From the NCBI GenBank assembly GCA_041166745.1, contig JBEEGH010000022.1, positions 41,872 to 105,871 on the forward strand: a DNA stretch of 64,000 nt. Reading direction: 5' to 3'. Numbering within the stretch: position 1 is the stretch's first letter; each line of letters opens with the position of its first letter. Positions 33,695 through 43,707 of this stretch are shown here, one piece after another. Origin of the DNA: DASUCS01 sp041166745. GTDB lineage: Bacteria > Actinomycetota > Acidimicrobiia > Acidimicrobiales > JACDCH01. The translations under genes were made by a program, and so were the position numbers. The notes below the pieces were generated by a model, which was not told where the DNA came from, did not search any database, and worked only from the letters and a program-made list of their open reading frames with translations.

Positions 33695-34975
33695 ATGGCG
33701 ACGGCACACCATCCCGAGCACGACGGCGTCTGCGAACACCCCGTTTTGGTGGCGGTGAATCCTTTCGAGTTGATTCGGAAGTATCGGTGCGGTCGTTGCG
33801 GCGAGGTGATGATGTGTGCGTGCGATGAGGAGCTCGGCCGCCGCGTCCTCCCTCACCAGCTGGAGGCGGGCACGGATCTAAGTACTCAGGGTCGCGTTCC
33901 CGTCACCGCTGGCTTTGCCGATCGGGCGTGCGCCGCCTGCCGCGGAGATGACGAACCGGCGTTGCCGGTCGCTGAAATTAGAGGGCGCACCTCGAAGATC
34001 AAGCGGTACTACTGGCGCGAGATTCAATCAGCGACACTTCTCCGCTTCGCTGACTGGTGTGATGAGAACGGCGAAGGCGATGTACTGGCCGCACGAACGA
34101 GTGCGCGCCTGGAGTATGAGCGCATCGAGGGTGATGTCCTCGCGGAGGTGAAGTGCCTCCATGCCGCGTCACCCAAGTACCACTACAACGATCCGAGCCA
34201 GGAGGATGTCATTCGACAATGTGGGCTGCAGGTCATCAACGTGCCCGGGCTTTATGTCAAGGGTGCAGGGAGGGACCGACCGTTAGTCGTTGACGGACAG
34301 CGCAGTTCGCCGGAGGAATTCGCGAGCGTCATGCTTCGGCGGGAGGGATTCGTCGTGATGCGGTGTGAGAGCCTCCCACTCCAAGCCCTGTACGGAGTTC
34401 TGATGTGGCTCTGGGTGCAGGATCCCTCGGACCCTCTTGGAAAGCCCCACTACTTCGGTGGTCGCGAGGACCTCACAACGGCGCCACGATGGAACGGAAT
34501 GATCGGCACGGTTCTGCCGGACGACTTCGGAACAGAAGGTCACGCCCGACGTCGGGCCACGCAGCTGGACGAACACCTCGACCTTCTCCCCGCCGACACC
34601 GCGGAACTCCTGTGGCTCTTCGACTACTGGGTGCGCCCGAGCTCGACCCTGTGCGCATACCTTTGGGCGTACACACCGTTCGATCTTGATCGCGCTCGCC
34701 AACTGATCGAGGTGCTTGGGGCATCTACGACGAAACGAATCTGCCGCTTCCTCGCGGAGTCCTACTGGAGCCGCTATCTCGGCTGGCCGGATCTGTTCGC
34801 GTATCGAGAGGCGGAGGCGATGTTTGTCGAGGTGAAGTGGTCGAAGGACCGCCTAAGCCAGCAGCAGTCCGACTGGCTCCGGGCGAACCACACCGAACTA
34901 CACCTGCCGGTGCGCCTGATGAAGATCCACCGCACAACGGCCGCTGATGAGACTGCAAGTCGGGTCGAGGCCTGA
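33695..34975 (+). CDS. VRR-NUC domain nuclease
   Basis: 426 residues. The N-terminus has a zinc-ribbon-like set of cysteines (YRCGRCGEVMMCACDEE, then CAACRGDDE). The C-terminus has a VRR-NUC fold (SYWSRYLGWPDLFAYREAEA, MFVEVKWSKDRLSQQQSDWL), with the PD-(D/E)xK-type active site Asp...ExK and the helix-end QQ. The middle is unassigned. VRR-NUC proteins cut branched or structured DNA in repair and restriction contexts. It is followed 73 nt later by a nuclease-STAND NTPase on the same strand, suggesting a two-gene defence unit. Confidence 0.82.
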   Translation: MATAHHPEHDGVCEHPVLVAVNPFELIRKYRCGRCGEVMMCACDEELGRRVLPHQLEAGTDLSTQGRVPVTAGFADRACAACRGDDEPALPVAEIRGRTSKIKRYYWREIQSATLLRFADWCDENGEGDVLAARTSARLEYERIEGDVLAEVKCLHAASPKYHYNDPSQEDVIRQCGLQVINVPGLYVKGAGRDRPLVVDGQRSSPEEFASVMLRREGFVVMRCESLPLQALYGVLMWLWVQDPSDPLGKPHYFGGREDLTTAPRWNGMIGTVLPDDFGTEGHARRRATQLDEHLDLLPADTAELLWLFDYWVRPSSTLCAYLWAYTPFDLDRARQLIEVLGASTTKRICRFLAESYWSRYLGWPDLFAYREAEAMFVEVKWSKDRLSQQQSDWLRANHTELHLPVRLMKIHRTTAADETASRVEA

Positions 34976-35048
34976 TGGTGCGCATGTCAGGCGTCGGGTC
35001 GGGACGCCGTTACGGGCCGATACCCGTTTGCCCTCGAGAGGCGCGCAC

Positions 35049-38000
35049 GTGGCGTTGCCAGATCTGAACTACAGCGAGATCAGAGGTCACGGCCCGCTCG
35101 GTTCGCGTGCCTCTGGCTTCGAAGAGCTTGCTTCTGTCTTGGTTCGTGAAGTGCTGGTGGACTGGCCCATGGGCACGAAGTTCGAACGGTTCGGAGACCC
35201 GGACGGCGGCCGCGAAGGCAGAGGAATCCTCCCGAATGGAGATGTCTGGGCGTGGCAGGCCAAGTACCTCTTCGGCCTGAACTCGTCCGCTCTCGCACAG
35301 TTGAAATCGTCGGTTGTGCGAGCCATCGAAACGGAACCAAGGTTGACCCGCTACTTCGTGCTGCTGCCCTATGACCGACCGGCAGGCGACTCAACGTCGA
35401 CCGAAAGTGCCGCGGCGAGATGGCGGCGACACGTTGAAGCCTGGCGGGAACTCGCCGGTGCGCGAGGTCTCCAGGTCGAATTCGAATACATCGGCGCCCA
35501 CGAGATCACAACGGCGCTGACGAGATCAGACCAGGTCGGCCGGCTTCGGTATTGGTTCGACAAAACCGCTCTGTCCCCTGAGTGGTTCGAAGGCGTCGTC
35601 GATCAAGCGATCCAGCTGTCCGGACCGCGCTACACGCCGGAGCTCCACATTGATCTACCGATCGCCGACATCTTCGAAGCCCTCGGACGGACCGAGAGAT
35701 TCCAACTTCGGTGGCGAGAACTCCTCGGTCGTCTACGACGAGCCCGCGAATACCGATGGAGCACACCCGAAGGACCCGGCAACCTCTTTGAGCCACTCCT
35801 AGATGCGGCCTGGCAAGCGCTCGACGCCCTCGATGCGTCGCTCGTGGCATGTGTGGAGGTTGCGACGAGCATCGACCCGATGCCGGTCGTCGGCGAGGCT
35901 GTCGAGCGGTCAAACAGCACGCTCGGGGCAATCGACGACGCGCTCCACCAGCACTGCCGCAGCGGTAACGGCTACTTCATCGGGGACTCCGCGAGCTTGT
36001 ACGCACACGTCGAGCGGACCGCTCGCGTGATCGATGATGTCTACACGCTTCGCTCCCAGGCCGAGGACGTGGTTGCACGCCGCCTCCTTGTGCTTGAAGG
36101 CAACGGCGGCACGGGAAAGACGCATCTTCTTTGCGATGTTGCGAGGTCCCGGAACGATCGAAACCTGCCTACGCTCATCGTCTGCGGCCAACAGTTCGAC
36201 TCTCGCGAGCGGCTGCTCCAGATTTCCGAGCTCGTGCACTTCTCGGGTCAGCCGGCCGAGCTGCTCCCGGCGCTGGAGGCGGCCGCAGAGGCAGCCAACT
36301 CGACGGCACTCGTCATCGTCGACGCGATCAACGAAGGCGACGCGCCCGAGGCATGGCGGGACGCGCTGCCGCTCCTCGCCGTCCAGGTCTTGGCGCATCC
36401 GCACTTGGCGCTGGTCGTATCGTGCCGGACACAGTTCCTGGACACCCTCATCCCGGACTCGATCCTTGCCGCGGCAGCGGTCCTCGAGCACCATGGCTTC
36501 GCCGAGGCGGCACAGCAAGCGATGACCCGGTATCTCACCGCCTACGGCATCGAACATCCAAGCTTTCCGATGCTCGAGCCGGAGTTCGGCAATCCACTTT
36601 TTCTGAAATTGCTGTGCACGACTATGAGCCGTCGAGGCGAGACCCGCTTTCCACGTACGGGGCTTCGACTCACATGGCTCTACGACGCGTACCTCGACAG
36701 CCTCGACACGGTCCTCAGCGCCAAGAATCGTTGCGACTATGACAAGAGCGACGGCCTCGTTCGCAAGGCGGTCGACGGGTTCGTGTCGGAGATGCTTGCC
36801 GGCGCGGGACAGCTGACTCGTGACCGGGCTCGATCGATCGCCGACGATCTGCTGCCAGGAAGGACCTGGTCGGGCTCGCTACTCAAGGCCCTCCAGGATG
36901 AGGGTGTAGTTGGAGCCTTCGGTGAGCCCGACAAGCTCCAGTTCGGCTACCAGCGGCTCGGGGACACCGCCGGTGCGACACAGATCGCAAGCTTGGATCT
37001 CGAGACTGCAAAAACGCGCTGTCGCGCGCTCGCGGAACAGTGGTGGCGTAACGCCGGGATCCTCGAAGCACTGTCGGTAACGATGCCCGAGGCCCACTCT
37101 GTTGAGCTCATCGACGTTTTGCGCACTGACGACGGCGTACCGATTCAAGCGGCCTCTGACTTCCTCGCCGGCCTCTCATGGCGTGGCGCCGCGGGCATCA
37201 CGCCACGCTCCCTGGAGCTCGTGAGCCGCTCTCTAGAGCTCGATCGCTTGAGACGCGAGACGTGGTTAACACTGGTTCGAATCAGCACTGTCGATGGTCA
37301 TCCACTTAACGCCGAACTGCTCCACGCGCTTCTCATCGCGATGCCGTTGCCGGCTCGCGACGCCTCGTGGACACCCGTCATCAATTCCTCCGGTCACGAA
37401 TCGCGTCCCGTTGGCGCGCTCATCGAGTGGGCGGCGTCGCACGAAGGCACCGAGGCGGACGAGAGCGTTTCGTACCTCGCGCTCATGACGCTTGCCTGGT
37501 GCTTCGCCGCGACCAATCGGCGCGTGCGCGACCGCGCGACGAAGGCGGCCGTGAATCTGGCTGAGGGCCACGCGACCACGCTGGCTCGAGTCTTGCGTCA
37601 GTTCACCGATGTGAACGACCCGTACATCAGTGAACGTCTACTGGCGACCGCTTGCGGCGTTGCCCTCCGCGGCGTTGACCGACAGGACGTCTTGACCATC
37701 GCCGAAGCGGTCGCCGACACGACTATCCGCACCCACTGGCCGGAAGACATCTGGACACGGGACTACGCCCGACGGGTTCTCGAGCGGGCCTTCGAACGGG
37801 GCTGGGAGCCCCCCGATCTCACGGCGGAAGACGTCCGGCCTCCGTACGAGTCGGAGTGGCCCGCGAAGACTCGCTCTGAGCGGGAGATAAATGACCTTTG
37901 TAAGGAGCCGGATTACGAGTACTCCAGCATCTGGCACTCACTCGATGGTTTCGGCGACTTCGGTCATTACCAGGTCGAATCGTCACTGGGAAACTTCGGC

Positions 38001-39218
38001 AAACTCAGCAAACAGGAAGCATCGCTCGTCAAACGCCGCATCTTCGACCGGGTTCTCGAACTGGGATGGACCCCGGAACAATTCAAGAGCTACGACCACG
38101 ACAAACGATGGGAACCAAGCTCCGGACAAATCACGGAGAGAATCGGCAAGAAGTACCAGTGGATTGCCTTCCACGAAACGCTTGGGCGAATCACTGACCA
38201 TCACGCCGTCGGAGGAAAGTGGCGCGACGACCCGCTAAGGCCATACGCGATCCCCGCCGATGTCGCGTATCGCGATATAGACCCATCACTCACACTTCCC
38301 CAGTCTCTCCACGTCAGCTGGGACGACACTCCTCAGACCTGGTTCTCACCAGAGCCGGCCGCGTTCGCCGGGACGCTCGACGGCAACGCCGTGACGGACA
38401 TCGACGGTGTACCAGACCCGATGTCGCTCTTGGCGTTGACAGATGACGATGGCGAATTCTGGCTGCCCCTCGAGGCCCATCATCAGTGGTCTGAGCCCCA
38501 GTTCCCCGAGACGGCTGCGCTTGGACAGCCACATCGCCGCGTTTGGCTTCAGATCAGGTCCTACCTTGTTCAGCTAGCGGAGCTGGACAGCACCCTTTCG
38601 TGGGCATTGTCACAAGACTGGAGTGGACGGTGGATGCCCGAAGCTGCCGAGGTCAGTGGACTGCTGCTCGCCGATCACCCTCGCCATGTTTCCTGGGACG
38701 AGGTCTACGACCAAGACGACGAACACTTTTGGCGCGGTCAGACCGCGCCTCCCAGCCGTCTCGTCGTCTCGACGACCTTCTACTCGGGCACAGGAAGTTC
38801 ACGTGACCAGTCATCGGACGACACGATCACAGGGTTCCTGCCCTCAAGAGGTTTGCATGACCTGCTTCAGCTACATCGAACCCGAGACTTCGAATGGACC
38901 AACGAGCGCGGCCAACTCACTGTGCAGGATCCAGGCATGCGAACTCGAGGCAACGCCTCGCTCGTCGTCCGCCGGGATGCTTTGACAGCAAGCCTGGCTC
39001 AAGCGGGTACGGCGTTGGTTTGGACATTGCTCGGCGAGAAGGAGCCGGTGTTCTCGTCACTGCATCGCCACCCGGAACACTTCACATGGACGGAACTAAC
39101 TGCAACGTATGCGCTTCGCGAAGCGGACGTGTTACTCGTGAACGCGGTCGCCCGGACACGAACCCCCGGGCCTGCTACGACCGATGTCATTCCATGGACC
39201 CCCAGCGCCATTGGCTAG
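35049..39218 (+). CDS. Restriction-fold nuclease fused to STAND-type NTPase (Avs-like)
   Basis: 1389 residues from GTG 35049, with GAGAGG just upstream. Residues 1-110 form a Mrr-like nuclease: GFEELASVLVREVL, FGDPDGGREGRG and VWAWQAKYLF, an Asp...QxK site. Near residue 350 is a Walker A (LEGNGGTGKTHLL) and near 420 a Walker B with the STAND-like DAINEG. The long C-terminal part is helical-repeat then beta-rich, as in sensor regions of AVAST/STAND defence proteins. The predicted role is to sense phage protein or nucleic acid and then cleave DNA. This is family-level inference; the exact Avs type was not determined. Confidence 0.8.
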   Translation: MALPDLNYSEIRGHGPLGSRASGFEELASVLVREVLVDWPMGTKFERFGDPDGGREGRGILPNGDVWAWQAKYLFGLNSSALAQLKSSVVRAIETEPRLTRYFVLLPYDRPAGDSTSTESAAARWRRHVEAWRELAGARGLQVEFEYIGAHEITTALTRSDQVGRLRYWFDKTALSPEWFEGVVDQAIQLSGPRYTPELHIDLPIADIFEALGRTERFQLRWRELLGRLRRAREYRWSTPEGPGNLFEPLLDAAWQALDALDASLVACVEVATSIDPMPVVGEAVERSNSTLGAIDDALHQHCRSGNGYFIGDSASLYAHVERTARVIDDVYTLRSQAEDVVARRLLVLEGNGGTGKTHLLCDVARSRNDRNLPTLIVCGQQFDSRERLLQISELVHFSGQPAELLPALEAAAEAANSTALVIVDAINEGDAPEAWRDALPLLAVQVLAHPHLALVVSCRTQFLDTLIPDSILAAAAVLEHHGFAEAAQQAMTRYLTAYGIEHPSFPMLEPEFGNPLFLKLLCTTMSRRGETRFPRTGLRLTWLYDAYLDSLDTVLSAKNRCDYDKSDGLVRKAVDGFVSEMLAGAGQLTRDRARSIADDLLPGRTWSGSLLKALQDEGVVGAFGEPDKLQFGYQRLGDTAGATQIASLDLETAKTRCRALAEQWWRNAGILEALSVTMPEAHSVELIDVLRTDDGVPIQAASDFLAGLSWRGAAGITPRSLELVSRSLELDRLRRETWLTLVRISTVDGHPLNAELLHALLIAMPLPARDASWTPVINSSGHESRPVGALIEWAASHEGTEADESVSYLALMTLAWCFAATNRRVRDRATKAAVNLAEGHATTLARVLRQFTDVNDPYISERLLATACGVALRGVDRQDVLTIAEAVADTTIRTHWPEDIWTRDYARRVLERAFERGWEPPDLTAEDVRPPYESEWPAKTRSEREINDLCKEPDYEYSSIWHSLDGFGDFGHYQVESSLGNFGKLSKQEASLVKRRIFDRVLELGWTPEQFKSYDHDKRWEPSSGQITERIGKKYQWIAFHETLGRITDHHAVGGKWRDDPLRPYAIPADVAYRDIDPSLTLPQSLHVSWDDTPQTWFSPEPAAFAGTLDGNAVTDIDGVPDPMSLLALTDDDGEFWLPLEAHHQWSEPQFPETAALGQPHRRVWLQIRSYLVQLAELDSTLSWALSQDWSGRWMPEAAEVSGLLLADHPRHVSWDEVYDQDDEHFWRGQTAPPSRLVVSTTFYSGTGSSRDQSSDDTITGFLPSRGLHDLLQLHRTRDFEWTNERGQLTVQDPGMRTRGNASLVVRRDALTASLAQAGTALVWTLLGEKEPVFSSLHRHPEHFTWTELTATYALREADVLLVNAVARTRTPGPATTDVIPWTPSAIG

Positions 39219-39314
39219 CAGCGCAACCCCAGCCGTGAACTAGCCACCGCAGGTTCGGCCCGCGACTGCCTGCGCCGGGATTGAGCACGCGGTCCCGCGG
39301 CCGTTTGATACCAG

Positions 39315-40670
39315 TCAGCCCGCGGCGGACTGGGGGTTTCTCGGGTTGAGATGAATGAAGATGATTGCGACGGAGGTCAGCATGCCTGTCGTCGGCTGCT
39401 TGAAGCGAAGAATCTGATAAGGCGATCCGTCCAATTCGTCCTCGCCTTCGTAGTCATTTCGCGCTCGGAGGGAGACGAGAATGCGGTCGACAGCCTCGTC
39501 AAGGCGTCCAGCCTCGACGTAGAAGAGCAGGGCTGCGTGACGTGCCCGGATTGGGACGTAATCATCCAGCTGTTGCTTGGCGCGATTGGCAAGCGCAGGC
39601 CCCGAACCCTTCTTTGCTTCGGCAACGAAGGCGACCTCGTCCGACGATTCACGGGGACGAGCGGCGAGCTCCCGCAGCGCCGCGACTGGGATATAAACAT
39701 CGGATTTTCCTCCACGGCAGAACACCTCCCTCTCGGCAACGCCGAACGCCAGCGCGAGAGTCACGGCCAGAAGATTCGATACATCGTCCTCGGTCAGGGC
39801 AAGAAAGGAAGTCGGGTATTGCTCAACCTTGTCCGACCAGTGACGAATGGTCCGGTGCAGGGCCAAGACCGAAGGATCGTCCAGCCGTCGGGAAGGAAGC
39901 GAGAATGCCTCATCTCGGTCGGTCGGCTCTACGCCGGTCTCGACAAGCTGCAGCGTGCTGGGTGCCGGGCGCAACTCCAAACCTTCGACCAGATGGTGTT
40001 CCCAAGCGAGCCTTCGTCGACGGGCCGTCACGGCTGGACGGATGAGGGCTAGTAGATCTCGGCGATGAAGCTCAGCGGAGGTGCGGACAGCCTCCATGAA
40101 GCGTTCAAGCAACTCGGTTTCCAGGCTGACTTCTTGTTCTCGGGCCTCGCGCGCTGCGCGTGGGTCGTCGGCGGCCACTTCAACAAAGCTGTGCACAATC
40201 GACCCCTCGCGGGCGAACCGCTTGCCGAGCCCCATCCGTCTGTTCCAGTCCCGCTTCCACTCCGGGTTCTCAAGGTCAGGCTCTCCCAGAAGTCGGTCGA
40301 CAGGAACGAGGCTCTGGTCAGCCCCGTCCGGCCAATAGTCAAGCCACTCAGCTGCGCCTGCTATCGGCCATTGCAGTGAGAAGCGTCTTGACTCCACGAA
40401 GATGGTGCTGTCTTGCGAATCGCCTGGACGGGCGTGACTTTCACCGCTAATCGGTGACCCCATCCACACGATGCCCAGCGTGGGTGGATGCCATCGAGCG
40501 GCGAGAATACCGGTCGCAATCTCGTCGTCAGAACGCCCCTCAAGGTCGTCTCGGGAGAACCGATCAACCTCTGCTAGCGCCGGACGGACGACAAGGTCGA
40601 CGAGTCCCCGGGACAGATGTCGGTACTGACGGTCTAGATCTCGGAACAGCCCCGGTTGATCTGCGATCAA
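39315..40670 (-). CDS. Restriction-endonuclease-fold protein, last of three-gene unit
   Basis: 451 residues from TTG 40670. The first third is unassigned (MIADQPGLFRDLDRQYRHLS). The C-terminal domain contains EVFCRGGKSDVYIPV followed by VAFVAEAKKGSGPALANRAK, a D...ExK pattern of PD-(D/E)xK nucleases, then ARHAALLFYVEAG. It is convergent with the nuclease-STAND gene and lies 58 nt downstream of another restriction-fold gene. A possible DNA or RNA nuclease in a defence operon; no homolog could be named. Confidence 0.65.
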   Translation of the reverse strand: MIADQPGLFRDLDRQYRHLSRGLVDLVVRPALAEVDRFSRDDLEGRSDDEIATGILAARWHPPTLGIVWMGSPISGESHARPGDSQDSTIFVESRRFSLQWPIAGAAEWLDYWPDGADQSLVPVDRLLGEPDLENPEWKRDWNRRMGLGKRFAREGSIVHSFVEVAADDPRAAREAREQEVSLETELLERFMEAVRTSAELHRRDLLALIRPAVTARRRRLAWEHHLVEGLELRPAPSTLQLVETGVEPTDRDEAFSLPSRRLDDPSVLALHRTIRHWSDKVEQYPTSFLALTEDDVSNLLAVTLALAFGVAEREVFCRGGKSDVYIPVAALRELAARPRESSDEVAFVAEAKKGSGPALANRAKQQLDDYVPIRARHAALLFYVEAGRLDEAVDRILVSLRARNDYEGEDELDGSPYQILRFKQPTTGMLTSVAIIFIHLNPRNPQSAAG

Positions 40671-40728
40671 TCAATGGTCGCGCAGTTCCGCCGGAACCAC
40701 CTGCACCGCGCAGTCGCGACAGCCTCGC

Positions 40729-41760
40729 TTAAGTCATCAGCGTCACGTAACCGTCGGGCGCCGTTGGTACCGCTATCGGATCCGTCAAGTTGGGGTTTGT
40801 GATGAGCATCAGCCTTCCGGGAGTGTTCACTCCGGCCGCAAGCCACCCAATGCCAGATAGCTCCGGCGGCCACTCCCACGCGCGTTCATCAGGTGCGAGC
40901 CGCGCTGACCAGCTTCCGATGGGCCCCGCCTGAAAAGGGCTGAATGACATTTCAACGGTGTTTCGGCCGCACAGCCCGGACCGCAACTGGTCGAGCGAAC
41001 CTGGCGCTCCTCGTTCCACGGCGACGATGACGATCAGTTGCGCCTGAAGCTCGCGAGCGACTGGCGAGTACTTGAGTGCCTTGACGCGAATTCCCTCAAG
41101 CAGAGTCGCGCTGTCGACGACGCCGCCGGCCGCCGGCGGGCCGAGCGCTGCTCTCAGGCCTGGTGCTTCGGCCAATGCCACGAAGCGATATCCGTTCGTG
41201 TCGAGCTGAGAACCAGGTCGCGTCGAGGCGAGCAGCAGCCATTGACGGAGTTCTCTTGCGATCTGCTTAGAAGCTCGACTGTTCGGTGGCCGTACCGGCA
41301 GCCCGCCGTTGGCGACAACAGCGATACCGATCGGTCTCGGAATCTGATGCACCAATCCGCGAAGCACGTCCCAAGATCGGGTCTCGGCCTTGCTGTCGGC
41401 GCGACGACTCTTGGTCCAGATTTCTACGACTGCTGAACGCCGAGGTGGCTCGGCATCAACAAACAGGTCGGGCGTGACTCCCGCTAGCTGCAACTCATAG
41501 CGCGGTGACAGCTGAGCGCGCTGAAGAATCGCGGCTACGCAAAGCTCGTGGTATGCCGTCTCGAAACGTCTCTCATCCTCAAGACCACGGCGAAGCGCGT
41601 CGCGGCCCGGAGCTGGGATCTGTTGCAGTGCCCGGCGCATCCAAGCTCGTTGCGGCGCACGATGCGAGGCGGTGGCCGCCATGAATAGCTCCGACTGGTC
41701 GAATCCAGGTCGAAGCGCGGTCCGCCTAGCAAGGGACTCGACGAACTCGCTGCCGAACAT
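40729..41760 (-). CDS. Restriction-fold-like protein, second of three-gene unit
   Basis: 343 residues from ATG 41760; the open frame continues to 41841 with unconvincing extra residues. Near the middle, YELQLAGVTPDLFVDAE and SAVVEIWTKSRRADSK give a TPD...ExxTK arrangement that fits an endonuclease core. The C-terminal domain is beta-rich (AQLIVIVAVERGAPGSLDQL). It sits between a DUF4238 gene upstream and a second nuclease-fold gene downstream, all on the minus strand with short gaps. Family not recognised. Confidence 0.6.
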   Translation of the reverse strand: MFGSEFVESLARRTALRPGFDQSELFMAATASHRAPQRAWMRRALQQIPAPGRDALRRGLEDERRFETAYHELCVAAILQRAQLSPRYELQLAGVTPDLFVDAEPPRRSAVVEIWTKSRRADSKAETRSWDVLRGLVHQIPRPIGIAVVANGGLPVRPPNSRASKQIARELRQWLLLASTRPGSQLDTNGYRFVALAEAPGLRAALGPPAAGGVVDSATLLEGIRVKALKYSPVARELQAQLIVIVAVERGAPGSLDQLRSGLCGRNTVEMSFSPFQAGPIGSWSARLAPDERAWEWPPELSGIGWLAAGVNTPGRLMLITNPNLTDPIAVPTAPDGYVTLMT

Positions 41761-41846
41761 GGAATCCACATTGCCTGACACGGCCTTCGGGCAAGCATCA
41801 TTTGTGCCGACACATCGGCGGCTATGGCCACGACAGGCCAAATGGA

Positions 41847-42851
41847 CTACGGAGGTGGCGCCAGCGTTCGTTCAATCAGATCCGCGAGCCGATGATCGGC
41901 GAGCTCCGGAAACTCCGCAGGGGTGTCCGGGGCGCCGGGGTTGGGACGCATGTGAATGGTCGGCTCAGGTAAGGCCGGCGGAGTCGGGGCAAGTCGGAGT
42001 CCCTCCATTGGCTCTGTACCCGGCTTGTGGAACGCCGCATGGCAGCACTCTCGACACAGCAAGGCGTTTGTCGTGAGGACGAGTTCGTCCGTTGCCCGGA
42101 TGCGACCTTGTCCGAGAGCGTGTTTTGCTCCAAGCAACAGGTGCTGGGGGTCGAGAGGAAACCGGACCTCGCTCGCTTCGTCGGGCTGGACGCCGTGGAA
42201 CGCGGACGGGTGCGCGGCAGGTCGGAAGATCGCTACCGGGTTGTCAATGGTAATGAGTACTGGCTCGTCGGCTACGGCGACGCACCACTTGAAACCGCGG
42301 AGCGTGCCTTCGAGTCGCTCGATCCATCGAAGCATGATACGTATCGAGCTGTTGACGTCGGGCTTCCTTGTGTACTCAGTTGGAGGGTCCGCTCGCGCGC
42401 GTTCGAAAATCGTTTGCGCTTCATCGTCATTCCAGGATCTTCCGGAGCCTTCGTTGAACGCTTCACGGACGGTGTCGAACCCGTAGAGGATCGGTCCGAG
42501 GTGCTCGCCGAGTTGTCTATCGAGATCGCGGAACCGAGGACTGCGCACCACTTGAAAGGCCATGAACCTGACAACGCGCTGAATTGCGTCAGCCGTGATT
42601 GCTCCAAGTGCAAGACGGTCGAACGCGGGGGCGCTCGGGGAGTCAACGTCTTCGGCCAGGAAGGCCTCAACGTCCGTCGCGCGAGTCCCATCGCCTCGTA
42701 CGTACGAGTAGAAGTGCTCTGCGACAGCCGCGTCGCGGATGCCCGCTGTCGCCCGCCGACCGCGTCGAGTGACAACTTGGATTTGCTCGCCGTTGGCGAA
42801 CCGGCGCAGGTAGAACACCGGCACCTGGTGGTGTCGCTTCGCCTCGGTCAC
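41847..42851 (-). CDS. DUF4238-family protein
   Basis: 334 residues. The opening EAKRHHQVPVFYLRRFANG is the hallmark of DUF4238 proteins, which occur repeatedly in phage-defence and mobile gene neighbourhoods. Further family-like features are AVAEHFYSYV, VVRFMAFQVVRSPRFRD, VLITIDNPVAIFRP and a late SEVRFPLDPQHLLL. An extra C-terminal Pro-rich tail is present. The GTG start follows a GGGGGA stretch that is rather close. First of three minus-strand genes with two nuclease-like proteins. Biochemical function unknown. Confidence 0.82.
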   Translation of the reverse strand: MTEAKRHHQVPVFYLRRFANGEQIQVVTRRGRRATAGIRDAAVAEHFYSYVRGDGTRATDVEAFLAEDVDSPSAPAFDRLALGAITADAIQRVVRFMAFQVVRSPRFRDLDRQLGEHLGPILYGFDTVREAFNEGSGRSWNDDEAQTIFERARADPPTEYTRKPDVNSSIRIMLRWIERLEGTLRGFKWCVAVADEPVLITIDNPVAIFRPAAHPSAFHGVQPDEASEVRFPLDPQHLLLGAKHALGQGRIRATDELVLTTNALLCRECCHAAFHKPGTEPMEGLRLAPTPPALPEPTIHMRPNPGAPDTPAEFPELADHRLADLIERTLAPPP

Positions 42852-43089
42852 TCCCCCATTTAATGACCTCGAGTCGCGGATGCGGTCCCGAGGATCGGCT
42901 GTGTGGTGTTCGGCAGCGGGCTAACCCACAGTCGTCGACCTGCTTAACGTGCCGAGTCGACCAAGAAATGCGCGACCGTTCAACCTCCCCTGAGCGGGTC
43001 TTACGAGCGCGTCACCTACCGGCACCTCGGTGGCATCCTGCTCGGAGACAAACAGTGGCATCTGTGCTGCGACGAAGCCACGATTGGGC

Positions 43090-43601
43090 ATGCCGATCAT
43101 CGTGCGAACTGCTACCGAGCTCGACGCGGCGGCTATTGGCGAGGCGCACGCAGAGTCTTGGCGGATCGCGTACCAGCCTCTGTTCTCACCCGAGTTCCTC
43201 GCCGAAGCGGTCGACGAACGTCGCGTCATGTGGCCAGCAGTGTTCGCAAACGAAGGCTTCTCCTACACCACACTCCTCGTCGCTGAGGACGAGAACGGCG
43301 TCTTCGCGTTCACGCACTTTGGGCCTACCGCTGATCCCCAGGGAGCAGCCGAGATCTACGGGTTCTACGCACACCCACGTGGTTGGGGCACCGACGCTGC
43401 GACCATGTTGATGTCAGAGGCGATCGAGGAACTCAAGGCGGCAGGGTTCAGCCGCGCTGTGTTGTGGACACACCAGGGCGCCGAACGCGCGCAAGGTTTC
43501 TACAGCAAGTCCGGCTGCATCTGACCGGTCGCCGCGACGAACGACAAATCGGTGGCGCCAGCGAGTCCAGCGTCGTAGTCGAGTTCGCCATAGATCTGTA
43601 G
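43090..43601 (+). pseudogene. GNAT N-acetyltransferase, single frameshift
   Basis: From ATG 43090: IVRTATELDAAAIGEAHAES, WRIAYQPLFSPEFLAEAV, then acceptor site motifs (HPRGWGTDAATMLMSEAIEE) and AERAQGFYSKSG. The frame stops at 43524 after SGCI, but the next frame continues directly with HLTGRRDERQIGGASESSVV and ends EFAIDL, the normal GNAT finish. One base near 43515 therefore separates a complete enzyme into two frames. It may be a true pseudogene or a single sequencing error. Confidence 0.7.
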
Positions 43602-43707
43602 ACCAACACATGCGAGCGCACCTCCGACGATTCGACGACTTGTTCTGAACCCGGTACATCGCGAGCCAATTGCGCGTCCCCGACCCGCCGGGTCGTCGTC
43701 GATCGAC

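Noticed and set aside
33466..33696. N-terminal extension of the 451-residue protein to 33696
   Set aside because: The extra residues are Arg-rich, unlike the rest, and occupy the promoter region of the divergent VRR-NUC gene.
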